Positions 1-7,593 are shown, counted from the first letter of the stretch. The stretch: 47,541 bases of DNA from an uncultured Akkermansia sp. (GCA_900548895.1 URLZ01000017.1:1-47541); one strand, 5' to 3'. Notes: a model not told the origin generated them from the letters alone. Numbers and translations: made by a program.

Positions 1-42
1 CGGCGCGGGGCCTTGGTCGGCCCGGCGGCGCCGCCGCGGGCT

Positions 43-492
43 TCAGCAGACGCTCCAGGTGTGGATGGCGGGGTTGCAGATGTCCTTGCAGAAGCGCGCG
101 GCAAGGGCCTCTTTGTCCCCCTGGCCGAAGATGTAGATCTTCTGCGTGATGGTGAGGTTCACGATGGTGAAGGGCAGGCCGCTGCGGCCGCGGTAGTTGG
201 CGAGAATGGCCTCTTTCTCCAGATCGAGCGCGCCCTTCTTGATGCCGTAGCAGATGCAGAAAAGCTCGCCGCTCAGGGCGGGGGCGCCGGTTTCTTCAAC
301 CTTCTGCGCGATGGGGTCGACGAGGACGCGGCGCAGGTAGTCGCGGGCGGCGTCGAGGTCTCCTTCGCACTCGACGGTGTAGAGGCGGGTGTGGTTGTAG
401 GTCAGCTTCGCTTCGATGGGCGTGTAGAGCAGTTTGTTCGCGTCGGCGGCGGACTGGAAGCGGCTGAGAACTTCAAAGCTGAGGGTGGCCAT
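43..492 (-). CDS. tandem PurS-like protein (FGAM synthase subunit/N-terminal-domain type)
   Basis: A 149-residue soluble protein. Two halves each end in a pattern typical of PurS and of the N-terminal domain of large PurL: 'RRVLVDPIAQ' at about residues 53-62 and 'CKDICNPAIHTWSV' at the C terminus, each after a helix rich in Asp/Glu/Ala. PurS helps formylglycinamidine ribonucleotide amidotransferase pass ammonia between PurQ and PurL. The ATG at 490-492 is preferred over the upstream ATG at 577-579, because the extra 29 residues are Ala/Pro/Arg-rich and unlike the domain. It lies 99 bases downstream of purC on the same strand, so a purine operon is likely, and purL/purQ may follow beyond the window edge. 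The family call rests on pattern similarity and is moderate. Confidence 0.55.
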   Translation of the reverse strand: MATLSFEVLSRFQSAADANKLLYTPIEAKLTYNHTRLYTVECEGDLDAARDYLRRVLVDPIAQKVEETGAPALSGELFCICYGIKKGALDLEKEAILANYRGRSGLPFTIVNLTITQKIYIFGQGDKEALAARFCKDICNPAIHTWSVC

Positions 493-591
493 GGTGCTGT
501 GAAAAAGGCCACCGGCAGCCCGCTTCGCTCCCGTCCCTGGCCGGGTGGGGTGCGCCGCAGCGGGATGCGCGGTGGCCATCTGCTGATGGGG

Positions 592-1296
592 TTACTTCTG
601 CAGGCGGTTGAGAACTTCGGCGTAGGACTCCATGAACTCGCCCAGGCCCTGACGGAAGCGGTCCTTGTCCATCTTCTTGCCGGTGTTGACGTCCCAGAGG
701 CGGCAGGTGTCCGGCGAGATCTCGTCAGCCAGCACGATGGCGGACGGGTCGGTCGCGAGGCGGCCGAACTCGACCTTGAAGTCGATGAGGCGCAGGTTGG
801 CCTTCAGGAAGAACTCCTTGAGCGTCTCGTTGATGAGCAGAGCCATGCGCTTCAGGTACGCGCACTCCTCCTCGGAGGCGGCGCCGACTTCGCGGGCGTA
901 GTCATCGTTGATGAAGGGGTCGTTGAGCGCGTCATCCTTGTAGGAGAACTCGACAATGGGCTTCTTGAAGGGCGTGCCCTCTTTGATGCCCATGCGCTTC
1001 GAGAAGGAACCCGCGGCGACGTTGCGCACGATCACCTCGAGCGGCATGATGGAGACTTTCTTGACGAGCAGGTTGGTGTCGTCCACGTCGTCCACGAGGT
1101 GCGTCTTGACGCCTTTCTGCTCGAGCATGCGGTAGATGATGAGCGTGATGGCTTTGTTCATCCGGCCCTTGTTCGCAAAGTCTTCCTTCTTGACTCCGTT
1201 GAATGCGGTGGCGGAATCCTTGAATTCCATGCGCAGGACGTTCGGATCGTCCGTCGTGAACAGCCTCTTGGCCTTGCCTTCGTAAATGGGTTCCAT
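592..1296 (-). CDS. purC: phosphoribosylaminoimidazole-succinocarboxamide synthase (SAICAR synthetase)
   Basis: A 234-residue cytosolic enzyme that joins CAIR and aspartate with ATP to form SAICAR in purine synthesis. The length is that of the short bacterial PurC type. Signature blocks are visible: 'YEGKAK' at residues 5-10 (nucleotide loop), 'PLEVIVRNVAAGS' near residue 86, 'LIDFKVEFG' near 170 and 'DEISPDTCRLWD' near 190. The start ATG at 1294-1296 lies about 30 bases downstream of a good promoter (1334-1361). No Shine-Dalgarno is evident. The PurS-like gene follows on the same strand. Identification is secure. Confidence 0.97.
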   Translation of the reverse strand: MEPIYEGKAKRLFTTDDPNVLRMEFKDSATAFNGVKKEDFANKGRMNKAITLIIYRMLEQKGVKTHLVDDVDDTNLLVKKVSIMPLEVIVRNVAAGSFSKRMGIKEGTPFKKPIVEFSYKDDALNDPFINDDYAREVGAASEEECAYLKRMALLINETLKEFFLKANLRLIDFKVEFGRLATDPSAIVLADEISPDTCRLWDVNTGKKMDKDRFRQGLGEFMESYAEVLNRLQK

Positions 1297-1333
1297 GATG
1301 TGTTTGTGGGGGTGGTGATGGGTCCCCGCGGAT

Positions 1334-1361
1334 ACTATACCCGCTAACAGGCCCTTGTCAA
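1334..1361 (-). promoter_or_regulatory. promoter of purC
   Basis: On the minus strand a TTGACA box (1356-1361) is followed after 16 bases by TATAGT (1334-1339). The expected start leaves a leader of roughly 30 bases before the purC ATG. Confidence 0.75.
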
Positions 1362-1579
1362 GTCTGAAGAGGCGAGCGGGCCCCGCTTTTTCGCGTGCGC
1401 CTGCCGAAAGCGGCGGAGAGACGAAGGCATCCGCAAACGCCTGCGGAAAGCCGGGTTCGCGCGTGGTGGATCCCGCGAGCTGCTTGTTGGCTTGGGCCGG
1501 GCGCGCTCCCTCACCGCGAGACTTCGCTGAGAATCGGATGCGGGGCTTCGTGTCGCCGAGAACGGTTGGGAAAAGGAGC

Positions 1580-1608
1580 GTGACAGCTCCGGCTCCATGT
1601 GATAGGAT
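1580..1608 (+). promoter_or_regulatory. promoter of the DUF3592 gene, leaderless geometry
   Basis: GTGACA (1580-1585), a 17-base spacer and TAGGAT (1603-1608). The ATG begins at 1615, six bases after the -10 box, so transcription should start at or next to the A of the start codon. Confidence 0.6.
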
Positions 1609-1614
1609 GCAGCT

Positions 1615-2070
1615 ATGACTTGGTTTCAGTATTCCGTTAAAGTTTGTGCATGGCTCTTTGCGATTGCCGCCGTGGTGTGGCTGGGGGTGGCGGGCTATTT
1701 CTGGTCCGATCGCCTCGCGCGGTACGCTTCATGGGAGAAGGCTGAGGCGACAGTGACGGAGATTCGCGAGGAGAAGTGGGACGACAACATGATCAAATAC
1801 TCCTGCCTGAGCTTCACGGATCCGGGCACGGGCGAGAGTGTGACGGTCCGCAGCCAGATGGGCGCTGCCGAAAGGCCGATTTACCCCATGGGGGACAAGG
1901 TGGAGGTGCTGTTCCCGGCCGGGCAGCCGAGCGAGGCGGTGGAGAACAATGTTCTGGCTCTCTACCTGCTGCCGATGGTGTTCACGGTGGCGGGCCTGTG
2001 CTTCGGGGTCGTGTCGATCGTCTCCTTCCTGACTTTCCGGCGGTTCCGGAAGCGGGAGGAGGCCGCCTGA
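1615..2070 (+). CDS. DUF3592-type membrane protein
   Basis: A 151-residue membrane protein of unknown function. Hydrophobic helices at about residues 10-31 and 114-138 flank an extracytoplasmic loop with a small beta-rich domain ('ATVTEIREEKWDD', 'YPMGDKVEVLFPAGQP'), the layout and motif style of the DUF3592 family. The C terminus is basic (RRFRKREE) and should be cytosolic. The start is set by the promoter immediately upstream, which leaves no room for a leader. It stands alone between the divergent purC and the next forward gene. Confidence 0.65.
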   Translation: MTWFQYSVKVCAWLFAIAAVVWLGVAGYFWSDRLARYASWEKAEATVTEIREEKWDDNMIKYSCLSFTDPGTGESVTVRSQMGAAERPIYPMGDKVEVLFPAGQPSEAVENNVLALYLLPMVFTVAGLCFGVVSIVSFLTFRRFRKREEAA

Positions 2071-2371
2071 GTCATGTCGAGAGCCGCTGCCATGGTTCTG
2101 TCGGGCGCGTGGGCCCGGCGCTTCCCGGCTCTGTCCGCGCTGCAGTACTGCGAGCTGCCCTGAGGCGGTGTTATCGCTCGACTCGCGGCGCGTGCCGCGG
2201 CGGAAGGAGCTTGACAGCCGGCCGGCGGCATGGTAGACAGGAGCCTGAGGCGTCCTGAATCTCGGCGGCCTTTCCGCTCTCTCTGTTGCGGGGCCGTAGC
2301 CCCGAGCGCGAAGCTTGCTCTCCTCAGCCCTTATCACCCCTCATCACCCCTCCTCAATCCCTCCCCTGCCC
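2071..2371 (+). other. intergenic region with one promoter
   Basis: No credible gene is seen: the ORFs here are GC-rich shadows without family features. It holds the promoter at 2211-2239 and then a pyrimidine-rich leader with repeated 'tcatcacccc' just before the next ATG. Confidence 0.5.
2211..2239 (+). promoter_or_regulatory. promoter of the interrupted exonuclease-family gene
   Basis: TTGACA (2211-2216), a 17-base spacer and TAGACA (2234-2239). It predicts a leader of about 125 bases to the ATG at 2372. Confidence 0.6.
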
Positions 2372-3064
2372 ATGCCGACCGTTCATCACCGCCTGCGTCT
2401 GGTTACGTGGAACTGCGCCGGCAAGTTCCGCGAGAAGTTCGAGATCGTCTCTCGGCTCCGCGCCGATGTGTACGTCATTCAGGAATGCGAGGACCCGCAG
2501 CGCTGCCGGCATGAGGCGTAGCGCGCATTCGCTTCGAACAGCCTGTGGACGGGGGAGCTTCCGTACCGGGGGCTCGGGGTCTTTGCCCGCGACGGCGTCA
2601 AGCTGTCGCGGCTGCCGTGGGAGTCCTGCGGCCTCCGCCACTTCCTGCCGATTCGGGTGAACGATTCGTGGAATCTTCTGGCGGTGTGGGCGGCGAAGCC
2701 GTACATCGAGGAGTATTACGTCTACCACCGCATTCACCGCGAGCAGATCGACCAACGCTGCGTCGTCATCGGCGACTTCAACAGCAATCGCTGCTGGGAT
2801 GCCAAGCACGGCAAGCGCCCGCATTCGGCGGTGGTGCGGATGATGGAGGAGGCCGGCCTCGTTTCCGCCCGGCATGAGGCACAGGGGGAGGAGCAGGGGC
2901 GCGAGAGCGTGCCGACCTTTTATCTTCACCGGCATCTCGATCGCCCCTACCACATCGATTACGCCTTCGTTGCGCCGCAGCGCCTGCTCTCCTGCAGCAT
3001 CGCGCAAGACGAGGCCTTTGCCTGCTCGGATCACCGCCCGCTGGTGCTGGATCTTTCGATGTGA
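2372..3064 (+). pseudogene. endonuclease/exonuclease/phosphatase-family gene interrupted by an in-frame TAG
   Basis: One reading frame of 231 codons shows the full motif set of the EEP (DNase I-like) superfamily: 'TWNCAGKF' near residue 10, 'VIQECEDP' near 36, 'VIGDFNSN' near 132, 'DYAFV' near 203 and 'SDHRPLVLD' at the end. The frame is broken only by TAG at 2519-2521 (codon 50); the same frame continues in family-like sequence on the far side with no shift. The upstream piece would be 49 residues and the downstream piece could begin at ATG 2657. TAG ends other normal genes here (for example at 10321), so readthrough is not expected. Either a recent nonsense mutation or a sequence error. The substrate is unknown. 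Confidence 0.75.
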
Positions 3065-3097
3065 GGGCCGCGGTTTCCCCAGTCTCGACATGTCTCG

Positions 3098-3145
3098 CCT
3101 CAGGCGATGTGGGCCTCAGGCAATGAGGGCCTCAAGCGATGGGGG
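3098..3145. repeat. three tandem copies of a 16-base repeat
   Basis: Copies at 3098-3113, 3114-3129 and 3130-3145 follow the pattern 'cctcaggcgatgtggg' with two or three changes each. They sit between the convergent exonuclease-family gene and the arsenic permease gene. Confidence 0.8.
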
Positions 3146-3147
3146 GC

Positions 3148-4821
3148 TCACGCGAAGAGGAGGTTGAAGAGGTAGCCGAAGAGGAGGATGAACACGGCTA
3201 CCGTGCCGAAGAAGATGCCGATGAGGCGCCAGGTCATGACCTTGCGCAGCAGCATGGCCTCCGGCAGGGAGAGGCCGACGGTGGCCATCATGCAGGCGAT
3301 GGCGGTGCCGATCGGCACGCCCTTGCTCACGAAGACTTCGATCACGGGCACGATGGCGGCGGCGTTCGCGTACATCGGGATGGCGCAGAGCACGGCCGCC
3401 GGCAGGGCGAAGAGGTTCTCCGGGCTCATGAGCTCGGTGAAGAAGCCGTCCGGCACGTAGCCGTGGGCGCCGGCGCCGATGGCGATGCCGATGAGCACGT
3501 AGGGCAGCACGCCGCGCAGAATGCCGAGGGCCTCTCTCTGCACGACCGCGAGCCGCTCGCGGAAGGCCGGCCTCGGCCCGCCCTCGGCGGCGAGACGGCT
3601 CTCGCCGTCGTGCTGCAGCGCGAGCAGCCACTCCGTGAGCAGCCGATGCAGCGGGAAGCGGCTGAGGATGAAGCCGCCGATGCTCCCCATGAGGATGCCG
3701 GTGAGGGTGTAGATCACCGTGATCTTGAGCCCGAAGGCAGAGAGGAACATGGCCACGGCCACTTCGTTCACCAGCGGTGAGGTGATGAGGAAGGAGAAGG
3801 TGACGCCCAGCGGGATGCCGCCGCGCAGAAAGCCGATGAAGAGCGGGATGGAGGAGCAGGAGCAGAAGGGCGTCACGGCGCCGAAGACGGCCGCCAGCAG
3901 GTATTGCAGGCCGAAGAGACGGCGCGTGGTCAGGAAGCGGCGCACGCGCTCCACGGGGAAGTACATGTTGACGATGCCCATCAGCAGGCTGATGAGGTAG
4001 AGCAGCAGCAGCACCTTGAGGGTCTCGAAGAGGAAGAAGGAGACGGAGGCGCCGATGGGCGTCTCGAGCGGGATGGCCAGCACCTCGGCCGTGAAGAGAT
4101 TGGCGAGGATCTCGATCAGGGCGAAGGGATCCCAGGTGGGCAGCAGGCCGTCCAGCGCCCAGTAGGCGCCCAGCAGCAGGAAGCCCGCCCCGGTGAGGAG
4201 GTTGACGGCCTTCTGGATGCCGGGCAGATGCTTCATGACGGCGCGGCTCTTGGCGGAGCCGAAGCTGATGAGCAGAGCGATGAGGGCGACGGGCAGGGCC
4301 GAGCCGCAGCCGAAGGCCGCCATCCCGAGCCAGAGGTGGCCGGACCCCAGCTCCAGACTCAGCGGCAGGGCCGAGCCGAAGAGCAGGGCGGCGGAGGGCG
4401 GGCAGAGCGCCAGGGCAAAGAGGAAGCCCAGCCCCAGCGAGCCGAGGGCGCCCGAGGCGCCGAGCCGCTCCGCCAGACGGCTCTTCACGCGCCCGCTGCC
4501 GAGGCGCGGCAGGGGCAGCAGCCCGAGGATGAGGAGGCCGCCGAGCAGCATGAGCGGGGCGAGGTACTGCGTGAGCTCCGTTTGCAGTCGGAAGGAGAGG
4601 ATCGGGGCGTTCTCGAGCCCCACGCCGGCCAGCCAGCCCAGCAGCACGTAGGCGCCGATGCGCCCGAGCGTGTAGAGCGAGGCCGCGGCCAGCGAGGCGC
4701 GGCGGTTGCCGACGCGGCGGCAGATGTAGCCCAGCGCGGTCAGGTTGGTGGCGAGGGGACAGGGGGCAATCGCTGCCGCGAGCCCGGTCAGCAACAGGCC
4801 GGAGAGTGTCAGCATGAACAT
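3148..4821 (-). CDS. fused ArsG-type (CcdA-like) and ArsP/DUF318-type permease
   Basis: A 557-residue membrane protein made of two permeases. Residues 1-228 form a CcdA/DsbD-like bundle with Pro-Cys motifs ('APCP' with Cys21; 'ALCPP' with Cys140), the layout of ArsG, the efflux permease for aromatic arsenicals. Residues 229-557 are a DUF318/ArsP-type permease with the family signature 'PFCSCSSIPLF' (Cys320, Cys322) and the internal repeat 'AIPMYANAAAIVPVI'. ArsP exports trivalent organoarsenicals. These are usually separate genes. It is the last gene of the operon with arsC and the thioredoxin-ArsF fusion. The arsenical substrate is inferred from family and context; a Cu/Zn permease of similar fold cannot be excluded. 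Confidence 0.72.
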   Translation of the reverse strand: MFMLTLSGLLLTGLAAAIAPCPLATNLTALGYICRRVGNRRASLAAASLYTLGRIGAYVLLGWLAGVGLENAPILSFRLQTELTQYLAPLMLLGGLLILGLLPLPRLGSGRVKSRLAERLGASGALGSLGLGFLFALALCPPSAALLFGSALPLSLELGSGHLWLGMAAFGCGSALPVALIALLISFGSAKSRAVMKHLPGIQKAVNLLTGAGFLLLGAYWALDGLLPTWDPFALIEILANLFTAEVLAIPLETPIGASVSFFLFETLKVLLLLYLISLLMGIVNMYFPVERVRRFLTTRRLFGLQYLLAAVFGAVTPFCSCSSIPLFIGFLRGGIPLGVTFSFLITSPLVNEVAVAMFLSAFGLKITVIYTLTGILMGSIGGFILSRFPLHRLLTEWLLALQHDGESRLAAEGGPRPAFRERLAVVQREALGILRGVLPYVLIGIAIGAGAHGYVPDGFFTELMSPENLFALPAAVLCAIPMYANAAAIVPVIEVFVSKGVPIGTAIACMMATVGLSLPEAMLLRKVMTWRLIGIFFGTVAVFILLFGYLFNLLFA

Positions 4822-4868
4822 GGCGATCAGGGGGGGAATTGGGGAGATGAACGGGGCGGAGGGTGGGC

Positions 4869-5918
4869 TCAGGCGGCGGAGGGCGCTTCGGAGGGTGTTG
4901 CTTCCGAGTGCGTTGCTTCGGAGGGAGTCGCTTGATTCTCGGCGCGGAAGGCTTCGATCAGCCGGCGCAGGGCGTTTTTGTACGCCTCTTCACCGCTGCG
5001 CACGCTCTGCCAGAGCTCTATGGCGTTGAAGGAGCGCAGCTCCCGGCCGTTCCGCCACTCGCACAGCACCACACCCTTGGTTTGCAGACCGTATTTCTGC
5101 ACGTTGCCGGCCGTGGCTTCGCGGACGGCGAAGACGAGGTCGGGCGTTTCCGGCTGCATGGCCTCCACCGTTTCACGCGCCCACTTCTCCATGTTGATGC
5201 AGGTCACGCAGCGCGCGCCGTAGAGGAAGTACACGACCTCTGTCACTCTTTCAGCCTGCGGTGCGGCGGCGGCTTCCGCAGCCTTCGCGCCCTCCGCGGC
5301 CTTCGGGGCCTCAGCCGGGGCCGCGGCAGGCGCTGCGGCGCTGCCCTGCGGGGCCGTGGCGGCGTCGCCGTAGACCTGTTTGGCGATCAGGCGCACGCAG
5401 GCGACGGCGACGAGAATCAGCACGATGATCGTCAGAAGGCGCTTGCCGCCGCAGCAGGAGGAGCTCGCTGCGGGGCCGTTGTTCGTACCGCAGCCGCAGG
5501 AGCCGCCCGTTGCGTGGATGCTGCCCGAACCACTCCCGCAGGAGCAGGAAGCGCCCGAGGGCTGTCCGGCATCGGCACTGCTGTTGCAGGAGCAGGCGCT
5601 AGCCGCCTGTCCGCCCCCGCCGCCTTCACAGCCGCAGCCGGGGGAGCTCGCGGCAGCGGTTTGGCCCGTCGTGCGAGTCGCCTCGCGCAGCCAGTAGCGG
5701 ATCTCGGCGGGCTCCGGCACGCGACCGCTGCACTTCATGCAGCCGTTGATCTCCAGCCCCGGCAGGGAGAGAATGCCGGACGCCGCGATGCGCGCGGGAT
5801 CCGTCACCTTCTCCACCGAGGCCTCCGTGCCTTCCTCCGCAAGGGCGAGGCGAAGTTTCTCCTCCAGCTGCTCGCAGCGCGCGCAGCCGGGGCCGTATAC
5901 CTTGATGTTCATGGTCAT
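4869..5918 (-). CDS. thioredoxin-like / Cys-rich linker / ArsF-like fusion membrane protein
   Basis: A 349-residue protein in four parts. Residues 1-80 are a small thioredoxin-like domain with a CxxC site in 'GPGCARCEQLEEKL' and a second CxxC ('GCMKCSG'). Residues 93-155 are Gly/Ser-rich with five Cys pairs (CGC, CSC, CSC, CGC, CC). One membrane helix spans about 158-178. After an Ala/Pro/Glu linker, residues 210-325 form a second thioredoxin-like domain with 'YGARCVTCINMEKWA', matching the ArsF family (partner of ArsG in arsEFG operons). The C-terminal tail repeats 'SEAT'. The start could also be the ATG two codons later. It lies between arsC and the permease fusion and likely delivers electrons or bound arsenic to one or both. 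Confidence 0.68.
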   Translation of the reverse strand: MTMNIKVYGPGCARCEQLEEKLRLALAEEGTEASVEKVTDPARIAASGILSLPGLEINGCMKCSGRVPEPAEIRYWLREATRTTGQTAAASSPGCGCEGGGGGQAASACSCNSSADAGQPSGASCSCGSGSGSIHATGGSCGCGTNNGPAASSSCCGGKRLLTIIVLILVAVACVRLIAKQVYGDAATAPQGSAAAPAAAPAEAPKAAEGAKAAEAAAAPQAERVTEVVYFLYGARCVTCINMEKWARETVEAMQPETPDLVFAVREATAGNVQKYGLQTKGVVLCEWRNGRELRSFNAIELWQSVRSGEEAYKNALRRLIEAFRAENQATPSEATHSEATPSEAPSAA

Positions 5919-5937
5919 GGGACTTGTGTTTCGGGGT

Positions 5938-6000
5938 TAGAGTTTGGGGGTAAGAGTGAATAAAGTTGAAATATGGAAAAATATCCAAATGAAGAGGAGT
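5938..6000. other. AT-rich segment between arsC and the ArsF-like gene
   Basis: In a 200-base gap of otherwise GC-rich sequence, this stretch is AT-rich and holds a short inverted repeat, TGGA-N8-TCCA, inside 'atatggaaaaatatccaaat' (5971-5990). It could be an internal promoter or regulator site for the two downstream genes, but no clear -35/-10 pair is seen. Confidence 0.3.
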
Positions 6001-6119
6001 CGTCTCTGCACGTTCGGCAGGTGGGGAGGCTCGCTTCCGGTTGATGGGGGATCGTGGGGAGTCGGCCAGGCGGCGCTCTCGGCGGCGCGCTTCACGGTGG
6101 GGAAAGGCGGGCGGCGCGG

Positions 6120-6575
6120 TCAGGAGGCCGGGGCGTCGGGCGCGCCGAGAGAGAGTTGCGGCAGCAGTTCGTCGCGGTAGAGGGCGGTGAAGGCGCGGCA
6201 GATTTCATCCCGCACGCGGCGAAACTCAGAGGCGATGACGTCCGAGCTGCCGGTGGCCTCGGCGGGATCATCGAAGCTGAGATGCAGGCGCTTTCCGACC
6301 CTCCCGGTGAAGGCGGGGCAGCTCTCGCGCGCGCCGCCGCAGACGGTGATCACGTAGTCCCAAGCCTCATCCCGGTAGCGGTCGACGGACAGGGGGACGC
6401 GGCCGGAGAGCTCGATCCCCAGCTCCCGCATGGCCGCCACAGCCTCGGGGTGCACGCAGGGGGCGGGCCTCGTGCCGGCGGAGCACACGCGCAGGCGCGA
6501 ATCGAGGGATTGCAGGATGCCGTGGGCCATCTGGCTGCGGCAGCTGTTGCCGGTGCAGAGGATGAGGATGTTCAT
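6120..6575 (-). CDS. arsC: thioredoxin-coupled arsenate reductase, LMW-phosphatase fold
   Basis: A 151-residue cytosolic protein that reduces arsenate to arsenite. The phosphatase-like loop 'CTGNSCR' at residues 7-13 fits CX5R with nucleophile Cys7. The two further redox cysteines of the thioredoxin-coupled ArsC family are at Cys79 and Cys86 ('VCGGARESC'), with the seven-residue spacing known from this family. 'DDPAEATG' near residue 102 supplies the general acid Asp. The ATG at 6573-6575 is chosen because the domain begins there; the frame is open 38 codons further upstream without family similarity. First gene of the ars operon; a thioredoxin-like domain is encoded just downstream. Confidence 0.9.
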   Translation of the reverse strand: MNILILCTGNSCRSQMAHGILQSLDSRLRVCSAGTRPAPCVHPEAVAAMRELGIELSGRVPLSVDRYRDEAWDYVITVCGGARESCPAFTGRVGKRLHLSFDDPAEATGSSDVIASEFRRVRDEICRAFTALYRDELLPQLSLGAPDAPAS

Positions 6576-6719
6576 GGTGTCTCGAGCCGAGGGCTTGTAA
6601 TGCGGGTTGAAGAGGCGTTCGCCGTCGCGTGTCGCGGCGCGGGCGCCCTCCGAAAGGCCGGGAGCGCGCGGGACAGCGCCTGCCGTCACCTCCGCACCTG
6701 AAGGGCGCCTGAGGCCCTC

Positions 6720-6747
6720 ATTGTATTGACGATTGTCAAAATGTCAA
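6720..6747 (-). promoter_or_regulatory. ars operon promoter with an embedded inverted repeat
   Basis: On the minus strand TTGACA (6742-6747), a 16-base spacer and TACAAT (6720-6725) make a near-consensus promoter. The spacer is itself symmetric: on the + strand TTGAC-N4-GTCAA (6726-6739) and an overlapping ATTGAC-N12-GTCAAT (6725-6748). A repressor bound there would block the polymerase, as ArsR-type regulators do. No arsR gene is seen in the window. The leader to arsC is about 140 bases. Confidence 0.7.
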
Positions 6748-6953
6748 TATAAACTTGAAGCGGGCGGGAAAAAGCGCTGAACAAGGTGGTGCGGCGAGGC
6801 CGTGCAGGGCCGCTGACCTGATTTGAGCGAGGCTCTGCCCCATCGTGCAACGCGAGGCAAGCGGCACGGCGCAGGGCGCCGAGGGGGGAAATCTTTTTCC
6901 CGCGACCCTTTGCGTCGGATGGCTACGAGCGCGTCGGGTGCTGAGTCAAAGTG

Positions 6954-7014
6954 GTGAGGGTATAGGATCTTGCATCCTACTTTAGGCTGGGGCAGGCGGA
7001 GCGCTACCACCCTC
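6954..7014. other. possible two-level RNA/DNA stem
   Basis: The arms GTGAGGGT (6954-6961) and ACCCTCAC (7007-7014) can pair and enclose a perfect 6-bp hairpin TAGGAT-cttgc-ATCCTA (6963-6979). No poly-T follows on either strand, so it is not a simple terminator. It could be a small structured RNA or a protein site. Confidence 0.35.
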
Positions 7015-7203
7015 ACAAGGCCATTTCACCTCATGTTGAGAGTCTTGTCAAGCTTCATGAGATGATTTTCCCCCCAACAGGATGAAAACAGGCTCTCCTG
7101 AATGGGGCTCCCGCGGCGGTGCCCCAACTGTCGGTGCGCTGTGGCTGCTGCCCGATGCAACGGCGGGGCGGCTCGGGCGCTCAACAAGCGGATTCCCGAC
7201 ACC

Positions 7204-7235
7204 TTGCGCTTGACCCCACACTTTGCGCTTGACCC
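7204..7235. repeat. direct repeat with 19-base period
   Basis: The 13-base sequence TTGCGCTTGACCC occurs at 7204-7216 and again at 7223-7235. Each copy contains a TTGAC -35-like element, but no convincing -10 box follows. Confidence 0.6.
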
Positions 7236-7327
7236 ATGATATTCGAGCTGCCCTTCGTGCCGGTTTCGTGCCGTATGACGAGCTCTCCTCGGGGCATGGC
7301 AATCGCAGAACGTTGTAAAAACAACAT

Positions 7328-7347
7328 AAGCGCCCGATCAGGCGCTT
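7328..7347 (-). terminator. terminator of tRNA-Val
   Basis: On the minus strand the hairpin AAGCGCC-tgatcg-GGCGCTT begins a few bases after the tRNA 3' end and is followed by a T-rich stretch (complement of 7312-7325). Confidence 0.65.
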
Positions 7348-7355
7348 TAAGAAAA

Positions 7356-7427
7356 TACACGGGAAGGGATTCGAACCCCTGACCAACTGTGTGTAAGACA
7401 GCCGCTCTACCACTGAGCTACCCGTGC
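7356..7427 (-). tRNA. tRNA-Val (anticodon TAC)
   Basis: A 72-base cloverleaf on the minus strand. The 7-bp acceptor stem GCACGGG/CCCGTGT has one G-T pair at its end, the discriminator base is A, and the T loop is TTCGAAT. The anticodon loop CTTACAC gives anticodon TAC, reading GTA/GTG valine codons. CCA is not encoded. It has its own promoter (7439-7466) and terminator. Confidence 0.95.
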
Positions 7428-7438
7428 TTGTGGGGCTC

Positions 7439-7466
7439 ATTATACGGAAGTCCGCTGTTTTGGCAA
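7439..7466 (-). promoter_or_regulatory. promoter of tRNA-Val
   Basis: On the minus strand TTGCCA (7461-7466), a 16-base spacer and a perfect TATAAT (7439-7444). The start is expected only a few bases before the tRNA 5' end. Confidence 0.8.
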
Positions 7467-7564
7467 GCCTAAAATGCTCCGGTATCGAACGCATGGAAAT
7501 GGGCGCGCGCGCATTCTGGCGCCGTTGATACGAGGGCCGGAGGCGTTCGGCGCGCGAAACTTGC

Positions 7565-7593
7565 TTGACGGAGGGGGGGTAAATGATGTTATA
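7565..7593 (+). promoter_or_regulatory. promoter of the 142-residue membrane protein gene
   Basis: TTGACG (7565-7570) and GTTATA (7588-7593) with a 17-base spacer; TTATAA one base on is equally possible. It predicts a leader of about 100 bases. Confidence 0.6.

Larger units (their letters stand above)
6748..7327. other. gene-poor region
   Basis: No credible coding sequence is seen in about 580 bases. The region holds a perfect hairpin (6963-6979) flanked by 'gtgagggt' and 'accctcac' (6954-6961 and 7007-7014), and a 19-base-period direct repeat (7204-7235). A structured RNA cannot be excluded, but no known RNA family was recognised. Confidence 0.4.

Noticed and set aside
2519..2521. TAG readthrough or pyrrolysine insertion in the exonuclease-family gene
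   Set aside because: No pyl genes or PYLIS-like structure are seen, the family does not use pyrrolysine, and TAG is an ordinary stop at 10319-10321.
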